Below, one piece after another: positions 43,738 through 54,600 of a DNA stretch of 64,000 nt. Under the pieces are notes generated by a model. That model did no database searches. It saw only the letters and a program-made list of their open reading frames with translations, and had not been told where the DNA came from. A program made the position numbers and the translations under genes. The stretch comes from Blepharisma japonicum (lineage: Eukaryota > Ciliophora > Heterotrichea > Heterotrichida > Blepharismidae): NCBI GenBank assembly GCA_949751835.1, contig CATKHK010000004.1:558001-622000 (forward strand), in the 5' to 3' direction. How positions within the stretch are numbered: the stretch's first letter is position 1; each line of letters starts with the position of its first letter.

Positions 43738-44478
43738 TTAAAGATGAGAAGCTGCATTGAGCTTTGTACAAGTAGCTTCTAATAGGCTTAAAAGTGTTTC
43801 TTCAGTTGTCTCTCTTTCTAATTTTTCTTTATCTATATCTGCTTTTAAATTAAGGACGACTTCTTTTAAATATTCCTGCAAATTTTCTTCACTATCTTCT
43901 CTTTGCTTTTTCTCTTGATAAAAAGCTTGGTAAAGCTTATCCATATCATCATGAAACTGTTTCATTATAGCTCCTTCCATTTGCTCTCTATCCTCATTTT
44001 CAGCTTTTAGTGCTTCATGGATTTTTGGAATGTCCACATCTAAGTATTGCTGGAGAGTATCTATAGACTCTTGACGTAGCTGGCTTTCTTTTTTCAGCTC
44101 ATTTCTTATGATATTTGCTTTTTCTTCAATCTGATTATATATTCTTTGCTCAATTTCCCTTCGGGAGTTAAATTCAGCTTCTAAAACTCCCTTGATCCTA
44201 ACTTCCATTCCTTTGATTTCTCTCGATTTTGCTTCTGCAAGTGACTCTCTATTTTCGCTTTCTTCTTCAATTCCTTTATAAAGCTTTGTTAATTGGTCTT
44301 TTAGGACGTTAAACTTTCTGGAGGATTGATCTTGGAAATCATTGAAAAGGTCTTCAATGCCTTTGAGCTTCGAGTCTAAGCCTTCCATGTTTTGGGAGCG
44401 GTGATTGTTCATCTTGCCTTGGAGACTAGTAAGCCTTTCAGCTAGTCTTGAAATACGTTCATCATGAGGAATGCTCAT
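43738..44478 (-). CDS. SF-assemblin / beta-giardin family protein
   Basis: 246 aa. Nearly full-length helical coiled coil with a short head (MSIPHDERISRLAERLTSLQGKM) and the SF-assemblin style of heptads with skip residues, including EAEFNSRREIEQRIY and LKADIDKEKLERETTEETLL. These proteins make striated rootlet fibres at basal bodies in algae, apicomplexans and ciliates. Length matches the family. Ends in AASHL. Confidence 0.88.
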   Translation of the reverse strand: MSIPHDERISRLAERLTSLQGKMNNHRSQNMEGLDSKLKGIEDLFNDFQDQSSRKFNVLKDQLTKLYKGIEEESENRESLAEAKSREIKGMEVRIKGVLEAEFNSRREIEQRIYNQIEEKANIIRNELKKESQLRQESIDTLQQYLDVDIPKIHEALKAENEDREQMEGAIMKQFHDDMDKLYQAFYQEKKQREDSEENLQEYLKEVVLNLKADIDKEKLERETTEETLLSLLEATCTKLNAASHL

Positions 44479-44499
44479 TTTTTTATATTTAATTTTAAA

Positions 44500-45966
44500 C
44501 TAATATTTGCTATATTTACCAGATGTATATTTTAGATAGCAGTTCAGACAGACTGCAACTTCTTTTTGCGTTACTTTCCCAAGCTTCTTTGTTTTTAATG
44601 CTTCTTTTAATGAATCTCCTATAGAGTTTTCTGAAAGGGAGCTCCTAAAGTTAGGCAAAGACCTTAGCTTGGCGTTTTGAAAGCTAATTTTTTCTTCAGT
44701 ACTTGGGATAAATTTTTGAGGCACCAAAAACCTTTGCGATTTTTTGAATAAAGGAGAAAAATGCTGGGGAAGTTTGGCCGCTTCGACATTGCAAAATTCT
44801 CCTGGACAAGGCACTTCATTCATTGCCCTTGGCTTTATCAAATTCCCATGCTGAGGCTGTATATGAAACTGATAATTATATTTCTGTGCTGTTTTTTCAT
44901 CAAATTTTGCTTCGGAAAATGCATTGCTATTTGGCTGCAAGTAAGTAAACGATTTATTTTTTTTCATAATTTTTGCTTCTTCTTTTTCAATAGAAAAATA
45001 GCTAAGCTGACTAAAATCCAGCTGCTGTGAAAAAGGAGAGGCATCTGGACTTGTTTCACGCTTTTTGATTGGCTGAGAAACTACTGGCCTTAAAAAATTG
45101 TTGTCAATCATTAATTTATGTTTAATCTGTGTTGGAAAGGCAACATCAATTCTGTGTTTTAAATTGCTTGCAGATCTCGAAAAAATATTTTTTATTGGAA
45201 AAATATCAGGAGTTGTATCTTTTGTTTTAGGCCTTTTGTGTAATAGGCAGCTTGCACTTTTATTTCGAGACCTACTGATAGTTCTCGGAGGATTTCTAAC
45301 AAAGCTACAATTTTCAGCTCCACATAGTCAAGGGTTAAGCGTTTCTTTTTCTAAATAATACAATAGAAAAATCCCTTTCAAAGTCAATTGGCTTGTTTCT
45401 ACTCTTTCAATAATAATTCTGCTCATAGCTTTTATTTTTTGGATCCCTTCTTCATTATTATAAACCTCGCATTGGTCTTTCTTATCTAAAATATGCTTTT
45501 TAAAATATCTTTCCATATACTCTCCTCTGTCATTTCAAATTTCATGCAAATACACACATTTATCAAATTCGATATTTGGGATTTGAAAAAGCTGCAATGC
45601 ATGAATACCCTGTGGGTGATTAGTCAATATTTTTGACAACGAATTCATTCCCACAAAAGTCCTCTTGCCTTCTTTATTGACTATGACAATTTTTGCGTTT
45701 TTTGAGTGTTCTTGGCTTTTATAAATACTTTCCATAAAAGCTACGATCACATCGTCAACCATTAAATCTCTTATATTTTTGCTAATTAGTTCTCCTTTTA
45801 AATTAGTAAAAATTCAGGTCAAAGGTCGGTATGGGTCAATTACATCAAATACTACAGTATCAAGCACTTTTAAATTTAATGAATCTCGTGTAGAGTCTGA
45901 GAGGAGTTCAAATAAAAAGACTCAATCTATTGCTATATCATATTTTTGTTCATCTAATAGTTGCAT
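44500..45966 (-). CDS. Unknown protein with N-terminal folded domain
   Basis: 488 aa, continuous only with TGA=Trp (five codons: IDWVF, LTWIF, HEIWND, NPWLC and others). Residues 1-235 alternate helices and strands (VVFDVIDPYRPLTW, KNAKIVIVNKEGKRTFVG, LLYYLEKETL), clearly a folded domain, but I do not recognise it. The rest is basic, Ser/Pro-rich and disordered, with two Cys pairs (CGAENC, CLNCYLKY). Start ATG at 45964-45966, in a frame that runs 68 codons beyond the first ATG seen under the standard code. Lies 21 bp from the SF-assemblin gene. Confidence 0.72.
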
Positions 45967-46027
45967 TTATTTTAATAGTTTTTTTTGTATATTTCAATTT
46001 TTTATAGATAGGAATAAATAATTAAAA

Positions 46028-46342
46028 TTAAGAATTTCTTCTTTCACAACCTATGAAAAATTGAGGGGCAAGCGAGGAAAAATCTTCACTTGTTCTACCG
46101 ATTTCTGTAGGAGTGCTTGATTCGGTGTCTTGTGGATGACTTTCATGCCTAAAAGGGTGTTTATGGAGTAAAAGGCAATACCCAAGCTCAAAGAAATTTG
46201 AACATTTTTTAATTTTTGCTGAGTCAAAAATGGAGTTTATTATTCTAAGCTGCTCATTTCCATGAGCAAAGGCACATTTTCCACCGAATTCACAGAACCC
46301 TGCCATTCATTTTTTATAGATATCTGTTTTATGTCAACCCAT
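46028..46342 (-). CDS. Small tandem CCCH-type protein with altered zinc ligands
   Basis: 104 aa (two TGA=Trp near the start: GW and KKWMAGF). Two TTP-like fingers in tandem: YKKWMAGFCEFGGKCAFAH and CSNFFELGYCLLLHKHPFRH. The first has Tyr where the first Cys belongs; the second has His where the third Cys belongs. A 15-nt GTTG...CAG pattern near the start cannot restore a Cys. It is an RNA-binding-type fold, perhaps with weaker or altered metal binding. Ser/Thr-rich acidic tail. Confidence 0.7.
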
Positions 46343-46693
46343 AGAAAGCTTATTTATTAAAAAAATATTACAAGATATAAATCGCTTTGACTTGATATAT
46401 ATTTTACTGTGAATTCATTTTCATACTTTTTTTATTCTTGGCTCTGCCTTTACTGCTATTATTTTCAATTTGCTTGGGTAGTTTATTTGGGAAATCGATT
46501 TTAATTATGATACTTTGCTTGAAGTTCACTATTATTTTGAGCGTCAATGCTGACTTTTTTTGACAAATATAGAATACTAAATAGCCAAATCATGAAATTT
46601 AGCTTAATATATTATTTTACGACTTCATGTACATGATTTTCACATAATTTTTTTGATTTTTTTCAAGCAGAATTAATCCTCAACAATTTTAAT
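46343..46693. other. AT-rich intergenic region
   Basis: About 350 bp. A minus-strand frame (about 46404-46600) looks protein-like but lacks an ATG and a usable intron; not called. Confidence 0.45.
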
Positions 46694-47323
46694 CTAATTT
46701 AAAGGCATTCCAAGATAATTTTTAAGGTTCATAACAACGAATTCAATTGCCACGTCATTATGTGCCCCGTGTGGAACAATTATATCAGCATACTTCATAG
46801 TAGGTCTTATGTACTCATCATAAGAAGGCTTCACAAACTTAAAGTATTGATTTAGAATCCCATCTGGATGTCTTCCTCTTTCATTTGAATCTCTCAGCAG
46901 CCTTCTGCAGAGTCTAATATCATCATCAGTCTGCACAAAAATTTTTAGCTTCATGAGATCTCTTAATCTTTTATCATAAAATGCCAGAATTCCTTCAAAA
47001 AGAATTAAATTGGCATGCTTTATTATTTGCCTTTCAGGTTTTCTGCTGTGTGTTTTAAAATCATAGATTGGAATATCGGCATCTTCGTTTCTTAAAAGCT
47101 TTTGTATGGCGATAAACATTTCGTCAAAGTCTAGGGAATTAGGGTGATCGAAATTATATTCGTGTACTAATGGAAGTTCTTCTTCTGTAAGTCCTTTGTA
47201 GAAGTGGTCCATACCGAGAACGGTGCATTCTGAACCTAATGCTTCACTTATTCGATCGCATAGGGTTGTTTTGCCTGAAGCTGTGCCACCACAGACACCG
47301 ATGAAAATAGGAGTGCCTGCCAT
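46694..47323 (-). CDS. UCK: Uridine-cytidine kinase
   Basis: 209 aa; phosphorylates uridine/cytidine in pyrimidine salvage, cytosolic. Walker A GGTASGKTT near the start, then DHFYKGL, YNFDHPNSLDFD (nucleoside binding), YDFKTHSRK, FEGILAFYD, VQTDDDIRLCRRLLRD and the lid NERGR. All catalytic residues are in place and the length is typical of the kinase domain. Single exon, no TGA Trp. Divergent from the PDK1 gene 394 bp away. Confidence 0.95.
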   Translation of the reverse strand: MAGTPIFIGVCGGTASGKTTLCDRISEALGSECTVLGMDHFYKGLTEEELPLVHEYNFDHPNSLDFDEMFIAIQKLLRNEDADIPIYDFKTHSRKPERQIIKHANLILFEGILAFYDKRLRDLMKLKIFVQTDDDIRLCRRLLRDSNERGRHPDGILNQYFKFVKPSYDEYIRPTMKYADIIVPHGAHNDVAIEFVVMNLKNYLGMPLN

Positions 47324-47717
47324 TCCAGTAATAATTATAATGAAAAATATAAATAGAAATGTGCTATAAACTCTGTGATTACTATTGGAGAGATATTTTT
47401 TGATATATATTGGAAGCTTTGCAAGCTGATAAATTATGTGCCACTTTTTAGTAGTAAATAATTAGTTGAGCATTTTTAACAATTATAATTATTTCAATAG
47501 GCTTTTCTTCTCATAAAAAGTAGTTTTTAATCAGAAAGCAATATTTCTGCTAAAAATAAGTGGCCAGCTTACTACAGCATTTATTCGCATTCAATATTAT
47601 AATGTGATAAAATAAATAAGGAGAATCAAATAATCGCTGCGTTAAGATAGCTAATATTCACTAAGCAAAAAATCATTAGTATTGTTTAGTTTACTCTGAT
47701 CCATTTATAACAATAAA
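47324..47717. promoter_or_regulatory. Divergent promoter region UCK/PDK1
   Basis: About 394 bp between two divergent start codons; must hold the promoters of both genes. AT-rich, no clear motif. Confidence 0.4.
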
Positions 47718-48899
47718 ATGGACCCAACTCCTCAACCAAAACCAAAAACTACAAGAGACGACTTCGAAACAATAGGAACCCTCGGTCACGGCGCATTTGG
47801 TTTAGTTGAGCACGTAAGAAAAAAGGACTCAAACAAAGAATATGCAATAAAAACTGTTGAAAAAATCCACCTGAAAAAAGAAGGTAAAACAGAGCAGGCT
47901 ATGAGAGAAAAAGATATGCTCACCAAAAGCAGACTTCACCCAGGCGTAGTGAAGCTCCACTATACTTTCCATGATAAAAATTATCTGTATTTTGTTATGG
48001 AGTATTGCCCAAATGGAGACTTGAACCAATGCATAGAAAGGTATGCTCAGTCATTTCCTTATGAGCTGGCAAGGTTTTATGCTGCAGAACTTGTGAATGT
48101 TCTGGAGTTTATGAGGACAAAAAATATCATTCACAGAGATATAAAACCTCAGAATATACTTATTTCATCTGATCATCATATCAGATTAACTGACTTTGGA
48201 AGTGCGAAGATTTATGACGATGACGCAAGAGGAAGAAGCAACACTTTTGTAGGCACAGCTGATTATGTTTCTCCTGAAATGCTTGATGAAGGTCCTGTAT
48301 CATACGCAGCTGATTTGTGGGCATTTGCTTGCATAGTTTTTCAAATGTTTGCAGGAAGGCCACCATTTGCTGCAGAAAATCAATTTTTGACGTTTGAAAG
48401 AATAAGGTCAGGAGTAGTGCAGTTTCCTAGCCATATGACTCCACAAGCTATTGATTTGATTGGAAGAATCCTTCAAATTCAGCCTGAAAGCAGATTAGGA
48501 TATAACGATATTAATGAATTGAAATCACATGAATTCTTCAATGGGATTGATATTGATAATGTATATTCATTATCATGCCCCACAATACAAGAAGTCATTA
48601 CCCCTCCGATTGTGCATAGCACCAACGTCATTAAAAGTGGAATTGTTAAGAAAAAAGGCGTCTGAATTTTCAGAAAAAGACTGCTTGTTATAACAGAAGA
48701 ACCAAGAATCGCATATTATGAGCCAAACGGGCAGTTTAAAAGAGGAGAGCTCAATCTCAGCTCAGAAGTAAGAAGCGAGCTGCATGGGAGAAAGAAATTT
48801 GTTATCTTTACCCCTGAAAAGCAATATTTATTTGAAGATGATGAGCCTGAAGTTTGGGTTGATACAATTAATAGACTTATTCAAAGATTTTATGGCTAA
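47718..48899 (+). CDS. PDPK1: 3-phosphoinositide-dependent protein kinase 1 (PDK1)
   Basis: 393 aa: short N-terminus, kinase domain (glycine loop GHGAFG, HRDIKPQN, DFGSAK, activation segment RSNTFVGTADYVSPE) and, after TGA-Trp at 48663-48665, a C-terminal PH domain (VKKKGVWIFRKRLLVITEE, ELNLSSEV, KQYLFEDDEPEVWVDTI). This is the domain order of PDK1, which activates AGC kinases by T-loop phosphorylation at phosphoinositide membranes. Under the standard code the PH domain is lost. Shorter than the human protein because the N-terminal tail is short. Confidence 0.92.
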
Positions 48900-49022
48900 T
48901 GTTTATTTTTTAAATAATACCAAAATAAAGTTAAGGAGTTGTAATTAATTTCGTTTCTTTTACATTAATGCAAAGAGGTTCAATCAATTAAATGGCAGCA
49001 TCTCAGTTGTATTTTAATTAAT

Positions 49023-49955
49023 ATGAGCTCAGTTCCATATATTGGGAGTCAAATCAGTTTAATTTCCAAGTCTGATATCCGATATGAAGGCACCCTCCAC
49101 ACCATTGATCCAAACGAGCACACAGTCTCACTCTCCAACGTCAAGTCATTCGGCACAGAAGGCCGAAGAGGAAATGGCAAAGAAATCCCTCCCTCAGCTG
49201 AAGTCTACGAATTTATTATCTTCAGAGGCTCAGACATAAAAGATCTCACCGTCATTCAGACAACTGTTGCAAATAATGACCCAGCCATAATAAAATCAGA
49301 GCCAACTAAAGAAGCCCAGCCAAAACCAGTCCAAAAGCCTATCATTCCTCAGCAAAGGGAACACCAAAATTACGCCCCAAGGAACAACCGTCAAGAAGCT
49401 TATGGAGAATTGCATGGGAACACAAATGAAGATTTAAAAGAAGAGCTCAAAGAAGATTTTGACTTCCAAACAGCGGCTATTGATAGAAACCAAAAGGCAG
49501 AAACCAAAGGAAAATGCTACGACAAGAAATCGAGCTTTTTTGATAATATTTCATGCAAATCTGGAGAAAATCCAGAAAACAGGCCTGATAGGGAAAAACA
49601 AAAAGAGCTAGATTCAGAGACGTTTGGAGAGGAGTACGTAGAAATGGGAGAAAGGGATTTAAAAAGATATATAAGAGGAGGAAGGAGAGGTAGAAGAGGA
49701 TACAGAAATGATAGAGGGGATGGAAGAGGATATAGGGGAGGATATAGAGGAGAACATAGAGAGTATAGAGGAGAACATAGAGAATATAGAGGTGAACAGA
49801 GGGAATATCGAGGAGAACAGAGGGAGTATCGAGGGGAAAATAGAGAATATAGAGGTGAACATCGAGGTGAATATAGAGGAGGAAGGAGAGGAGAATATAG
49901 AGGCTATAGGGGAGACCGCAAAGAAGACTTTAGAGGGGAATCGAGAGGAAATTAA
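49023..49955 (+). CDS. LSM14: LSM14/RAP55/Scd6-type RNA granule protein
   Basis: 310 aa. N-terminal LSm domain ([20 protein letters not shown]...[17 protein letters not shown]), Pro/Gln linker, FDF box ([11 protein letters not shown]), FFD/TFG boxes ([20 protein letters not shown]), then a long RGG/YRGE tail. This is the full LSM14 domain set; the family represses translation in P-bodies by binding mRNA, DDX6 and cap factors. Single exon. The tail is made from a 21-nt tandem repeat. Confidence 0.93.
   Translation: MSSVPYIGSQISLISKSDIRYEGTLHTIDPNEHTVSLSNVKSFGTEGRRGNGKEIPPSAEVYEFIIFRGSDIKDLTVIQTTVANNDPAIIKSEPTKEAQPKPVQKPIIPQQREHQNYAPRNNRQEAYGELHGNTNEDLKEELKEDFDFQTAAIDRNQKAETKGKCYDKKSSFFDNISCKSGENPENRPDREKQKELDSETFGEEYVEMGERDLKRYIRGGRRGRRGYRNDRGDGRGYRGGYRGEHREYRGEHREYRGEQREYRGEQREYRGENREYRGEHRGEYRGGRRGEYRGYRGDRKEDFRGESRGN
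49752..49876 (+). repeat. 21-nt tandem repeat (YRGEHRE units)
   Basis: About six imperfect 21-bp units inside LSM14, each giving EHREYRG or EQREYRG. Differences are mostly synonymous third-base changes or His/Gln/Asn swaps. Confidence 0.9.
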
Positions 49956-50266
49956 ATAGAAAATATTAGGATAATTTCAAATTCTACCTCAGCGCGGTAA
50001 TAAGCTTTTATAGTAATTCTAGCTACTATCAATTATGTTGTATATCAAGATAATGGTTTGATTTTGCATAAATAGTATAATTTTTTAATGCAGTTTTTAC
50101 TGCTTTTAATAGCGATTTTATCTGTAAATATTCTGAATAAGTGAGCATATTAAGAACAGCAATCTCATTTAATTTAATAATAGACTCACCATTTATTACT
50201 AACGGATTTTCAAAATAAAACGAATTCAAATTTTTAAACTATTACTCACAGTTCTCAAATCCCAAA
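49956..50266. other. Intergenic region with a weak ORF
   Basis: About 310 bp. A minus-strand ORF of about 66 codons (50029-50229) ends TGA-TAG but has only a TTG or a late ATG as start; not called a gene. Confidence 0.4.
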
Positions 50267-51499
50267 TTACATCTGCTGGACGAAATTATAAGGAAACGAT
50301 CCCACTTGAGAGCCCAATTTCCCTATCCACCATCCGCTTTCATTTTTTTGCAGCACTTCTATAATATCACCTCTCGAAAACGATAAATCACCATCTCTTT
50401 CCCCATCAAAATCATAAAGTGCTACTGTGCATTCTTTTTCTGTATTAAAGCTAACTTCTTCACCTCTTATTTTATTAATAATTCTTTCAGATAAGCTCAC
50501 AGGATGCTGCACAACGTTTTCTTCAGGTTCGAGAACCTTCAAAGGCTTAAAAGGAAGAGAAAATCCTTGTGAACTATTTTTTTCCGGAGAATCTTCAAAA
50601 TATTCAACGGTATAAGAAATCGGGGAAGGCTCCTCTTCTTGCAAGTACCTAAAACTCCCTACATCAGATGTATAAATATGCTCCTTTGTTATCTGTCTTG
50701 GCATATTATTGACTTTAGTCCACCCTTTTACTTCTTGAAGCTGCTGATTCAAATCTACACTTGTTAATGTCATTACTGAGCTGAGTTTTTCACTAATTAT
50801 TTTTTGTATTTGTTCAGCAATTTTGAGCTTTTCGTCTTCGTCTTCATCTTCAGTAGTTGCTGTTTGAGACATTATTGACCCTAAAATCACCACAAGGGCA
50901 TCAGCTAAGCTTTTTATTTGTGAATTCGTAATATCAATCACATCTTTTGACTTTTCCAGCTCTTTTGTAAGCCTTTCTCTTTCTGCTGTCAGCGCTTTTT
51001 GGCTTCCTTTAAGTGTTGTGACTGTTTTCTGAAGCTTTTCTAAGTTCATTTGAGTTTGGGCAAACTCATTCTTTTTGCTTTGTTTTAAGTCTCTTAATTC
51101 AGCTTCAAGTTTGCCATTTTCTTTCTTTTCTTTAACTAACTGTGCCGTTAGTTTTTTGATAACATCTTGGAGCTTAGAAGAATCGTCTTCTTTGGGTTTG
51201 AGATCTTCCCTTGTCCTTCCATTTTGAACTCTTAAAGGTGAGTGCCGGCCATCGTCAGGTGTTCTTGATCGTTCCACACGCTGAATTTTGGCAGCGCTTG
51301 GAGATGTGTTTGGACGATTCCGAATTGGCGACTTAGGTTTTGTAGTTCCGTTAGTTCTGATTTGTGTAGTTGACACTGATTGAGGTTTTCTCTCATCAAC
51401 CAAGCTTTTAATAAATGTTAATGTAGAGAGTGAAGAAAACACTCCGCGCTCTAAATTTCTCGTTTGATTCGGGGAAGGAGTTCGTGATCTTTCAGACAT
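50267..51499 (-). CDS. Coiled-coil protein with C-terminal SH3 domain
   Basis: 410 aa. Ser/Arg/Pro-rich start with SP and TPSP sites, coiled coil (about 110-190), a linker with WTKVNN, and a clean SH3 domain at the very C-terminus (about 353-410: ALYDFDGERDGDLSFSRGDIIEV, SGWWIGKLGSQVGSFPYNFV). Conserved ALYDF, the WW pair and the PxNFV end are all present, so it should bind proline motifs, probably at the cell cortex or endocytic sites. Ends on TAA. Confidence 0.85.
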   Translation of the reverse strand: MSERSRTPSPNQTRNLERGVFSSLSTLTFIKSLVDERKPQSVSTTQIRTNGTTKPKSPIRNRPNTSPSAAKIQRVERSRTPDDGRHSPLRVQNGRTREDLKPKEDDSSKLQDVIKKLTAQLVKEKKENGKLEAELRDLKQSKKNEFAQTQMNLEKLQKTVTTLKGSQKALTAERERLTKELEKSKDVIDITNSQIKSLADALVVILGSIMSQTATTEDEDEDEKLKIAEQIQKIISEKLSSVMTLTSVDLNQQLQEVKGWTKVNNMPRQITKEHIYTSDVGSFRYLQEEEPSPISYTVEYFEDSPEKNSSQGFSLPFKPLKVLEPEENVVQHPVSLSERIINKIRGEEVSFNTEKECTVALYDFDGERDGDLSFSRGDIIEVLQKNESGWWIGKLGSQVGSFPYNFVQQM

Positions 51500-51632
51500 T
51501 ATAAATATGGAAATTATTTTGAATTAACTTGACTGTTTAAAATAATTATAACAAATTTCATTAATTTTATGATAATAAAATTACTTTGCTTCTATGATCT
51601 TTTATGATACCTAATAAGTAAATTATAAGAAA

Positions 51633-54600
51633 ATGGATAACACAGTTCCTTCTAAATTAGATAAGGTACAGTTTTCCTTTTATACCTCAGAAGAAGCAAG
51701 AGCACTCAGCCATCACCAAATCACAGAAAGCATGGCATATGACGATAAAAAAGTCCCACTTAAAGGTGGTCTTTATGACCAAGCTATGGGAGTCTCGCCA
51801 CATTCCAATATTCAATGTCAAACCTGTGGCTGGGAAGCAAGTGGATGCCAAGGACACATCGGACATATCGAGCTTGCTGCCCCCATCTACAATCCATTTC
51901 TCTTTGAAATCGCTTATAAATTGATGAAGTCCAAGTGCTCATCTTGCCACAAGCTCCGAATTCCACAAAATAAATCAATCCATCTCATATACAAATTCAT
52001 GCTCCTTAACAAAGGTAGACTCAAAGAAGCAGTAGAACTTGATGAAGTATTGTCAGAAAAAATCATTAAGGACAAAAGTATCAAAGAATTCAGACATCTG
52101 AGATCTGATCTTATTGATAAAAAAAGAGACTATGAAAATGACTTAAAAGCAGCTATTACGATGGGAGAAAAGCTGAGAACTTCAACCTATGCGAAGTTAA
52201 AAGGTGAATTAAGCGGAAAAGTATGAAAAAATGTGGTGGCAAATATATGCCCATATTGTAATGCAAAGCAACCAAAAATTACAAAAGAAGGACATACAAA
52301 GATATTTAGGCATCCTTTAAAAGAAAAGTAAAATTTATGTAGAGAACAAAGGGGACAAAACTTAAAGAGCAATAAAAAAGAAAAAGTAGATGCTAGTGTA
52401 ACCCAGTTGTGCGCATGGCAAGTGAGAGAGGAGCTTAGACTGATGTGAATACTTGATAAAGACTTATTGACTGTATTTTTTAACAGTCAAATAATCGATC
52501 AGATCTTTCAAGATGTGCTGCTTGTTCCTCCAAATCGTTTTCGACCTGAGAGCCAGATCGCTGAAAGTGATTCCTATTTGCATGTACAAACAGTGGCTTT
52601 ACAAAAAATTTATTTAGTAAACGAAAAGCTAATTCAGGCTCAGGCAACCCGAAAAGAGGAAGATATCATCAATTCATGGATAGAGCTGCAAAATACCGTC
52701 AATATTTTTATGGATTCTTCTATATCTACAAGACACCAAGACAAAGATTTAGCAGGGCTAAGACAACTTATAGAAAAAAAAGAAGGATTATTTAGAATGA
52801 AAATGATGGGAAAAAGAGTAAATTATGCAGCTAGAAGTGTAATTTCTCCAGACCCTTATATTGATACTAATGAAATTGGGATCCCTGTAGTTTTCGCTAA
52901 AAAGCTGACTTTCCCAGAATTCGTGAGAGAAGAAAATGTTGATTTTTTAAGAAAACTTGTAGAAAATGGCCCACATGTACATCCAGGAGCTAATATGATC
53001 GAAGACAGAGAAGGAAGAAAAATGGTTCTTGACAAGTTTGACCAAAGGCAGCTAAAAGCAATAGCAAGAACTCTTTTAACTGGAGGCCCTGGGAAAATTG
53101 TTTACAGGCATTTACACAACGGAGACATGCTGATTGTAAATAGGCAGCCTACACTCCACAAGCCAGGCATGATGGCTCACAGAGCAAGAGTTCTCCCTCA
53201 ACAAAACACAATCAGAATGCACTATTCCAATTGCAATACTTATAATGCTGATTTTGATGGAGATGAAATCAATTTGCATTTCCCTCAATCACACATAGCA
53301 AGATCAGAAGCTAAAAATATTGCTTCAACTGATTATCAATATACAGCGCCTACAAGTGGAAAACCTCTTAGAGGGCTTATTCAGGATCATGTTGACAGTG
53401 GAGTTTTGCTGACATCAAGGGACACATTATTAGAAAGAGACGAATATTTGCAGCTTGTGTATTGTGCCACTTCAAATCTGAATATTTCATTCCAGATCCC
53501 TCCTTGTATTATTAAGCCTAGAATGATGTGGTCAGGAAAACAAGTGATTTCGACCATTATTCAAGCATTAGTGCAGGGAAAATCTCAGCTGAATTTGGAA
53601 GAAAAATGCAAAGTGCCTGGAAAACTTTGGGGTCCTAGAGGATTTGAAGAAGAAAAATTGATTATTAGACAAGGGTACATATGTACAGGAGTTATTGATA
53701 AAAATCACATTGGAAGCACGGAGTTTGGAATGGTCCATGCGTACCATGAACTTTATGGAGAATCAATGGCATCTCAGCTGCTTACATCTTTAGGAAAAGT
53801 GCTAACTCAATATTTACAAATGGTTGGGTTCACTTGTAATATGGATGATTTATTCTTAACACCTGCAACTAATAAAGATAGAGATAAATGGATTGCATCT
53901 ATCCAGCAAGAAACTATCAAATATGCATATACACTTAGAGGACTTGTCCCCCCAACTCCAGAAGAGGAAGAATTTAAAACTCATGAGAAGCTTCTTAAAG
54001 AGCTGGAAAATTATATGCTAGCATCTTCAGATAATCCAAGAGATCTCGATATTAGAATGATTTCTCTATTGAATAATTCTGCCTCAAAAACACAATCAAG
54101 ATCTCTTCCTGATGGACTTGTGAAAAAATTCCCGAAAAACTGCTTTTCTACTATGGTTACAACTGGTGCTAAAGGAAGCATGGTTAACCATAATCAATGC
54201 TCTTTTATGCTTGGGCAGCAAGAGCTTGAAGGAAGAAGAGTCCCTCTGACAATTGTAGGAAGATCACTACCAAGTTTTGCTCCATATGACCCTAACCCAA
54301 GAGCTGGAGGGTTTATTTTTGATAGATTCCTTACAGGGATTAAACCTCAAGAGTATTATTTCCATTGTATGGCAGGCAGAGAAGGATTGGTTGATACTGC
54401 AGTCAAAACATCAAGGAGTGGATATCTACAAAGATGCTTGATTAAAGGGCTAGAAGGTCTCATAGTAGGATATGATTATTCAGTAAGGGATACAGACAGC
54501 TCAATAGTCCAATTTTTATATGGTGAAGATTGTATTGATCCAACTAAAAACAAATATGTGCAAAATTTTGATTTTCTGAACTCTAATGCTGAAGCTTTAC

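Noticed and set aside
46325-46339. 15-nt GTTG...CAG pattern at the start of the CCCH gene
   Set aside because: All nine supported introns begin GTAA; this one keeps frame either way and is not needed.
46404-46600. Minus-strand protein-like frame below the uridine kinase gene
   Set aside because: No ATG, upstream TAA, and no 15-16 nt GT-AG pattern with A at 10.
50029-50229. 66-codon minus-strand ORF
   Set aside because: No ATG at a sensible place, no homologue recognised; stops just upstream.
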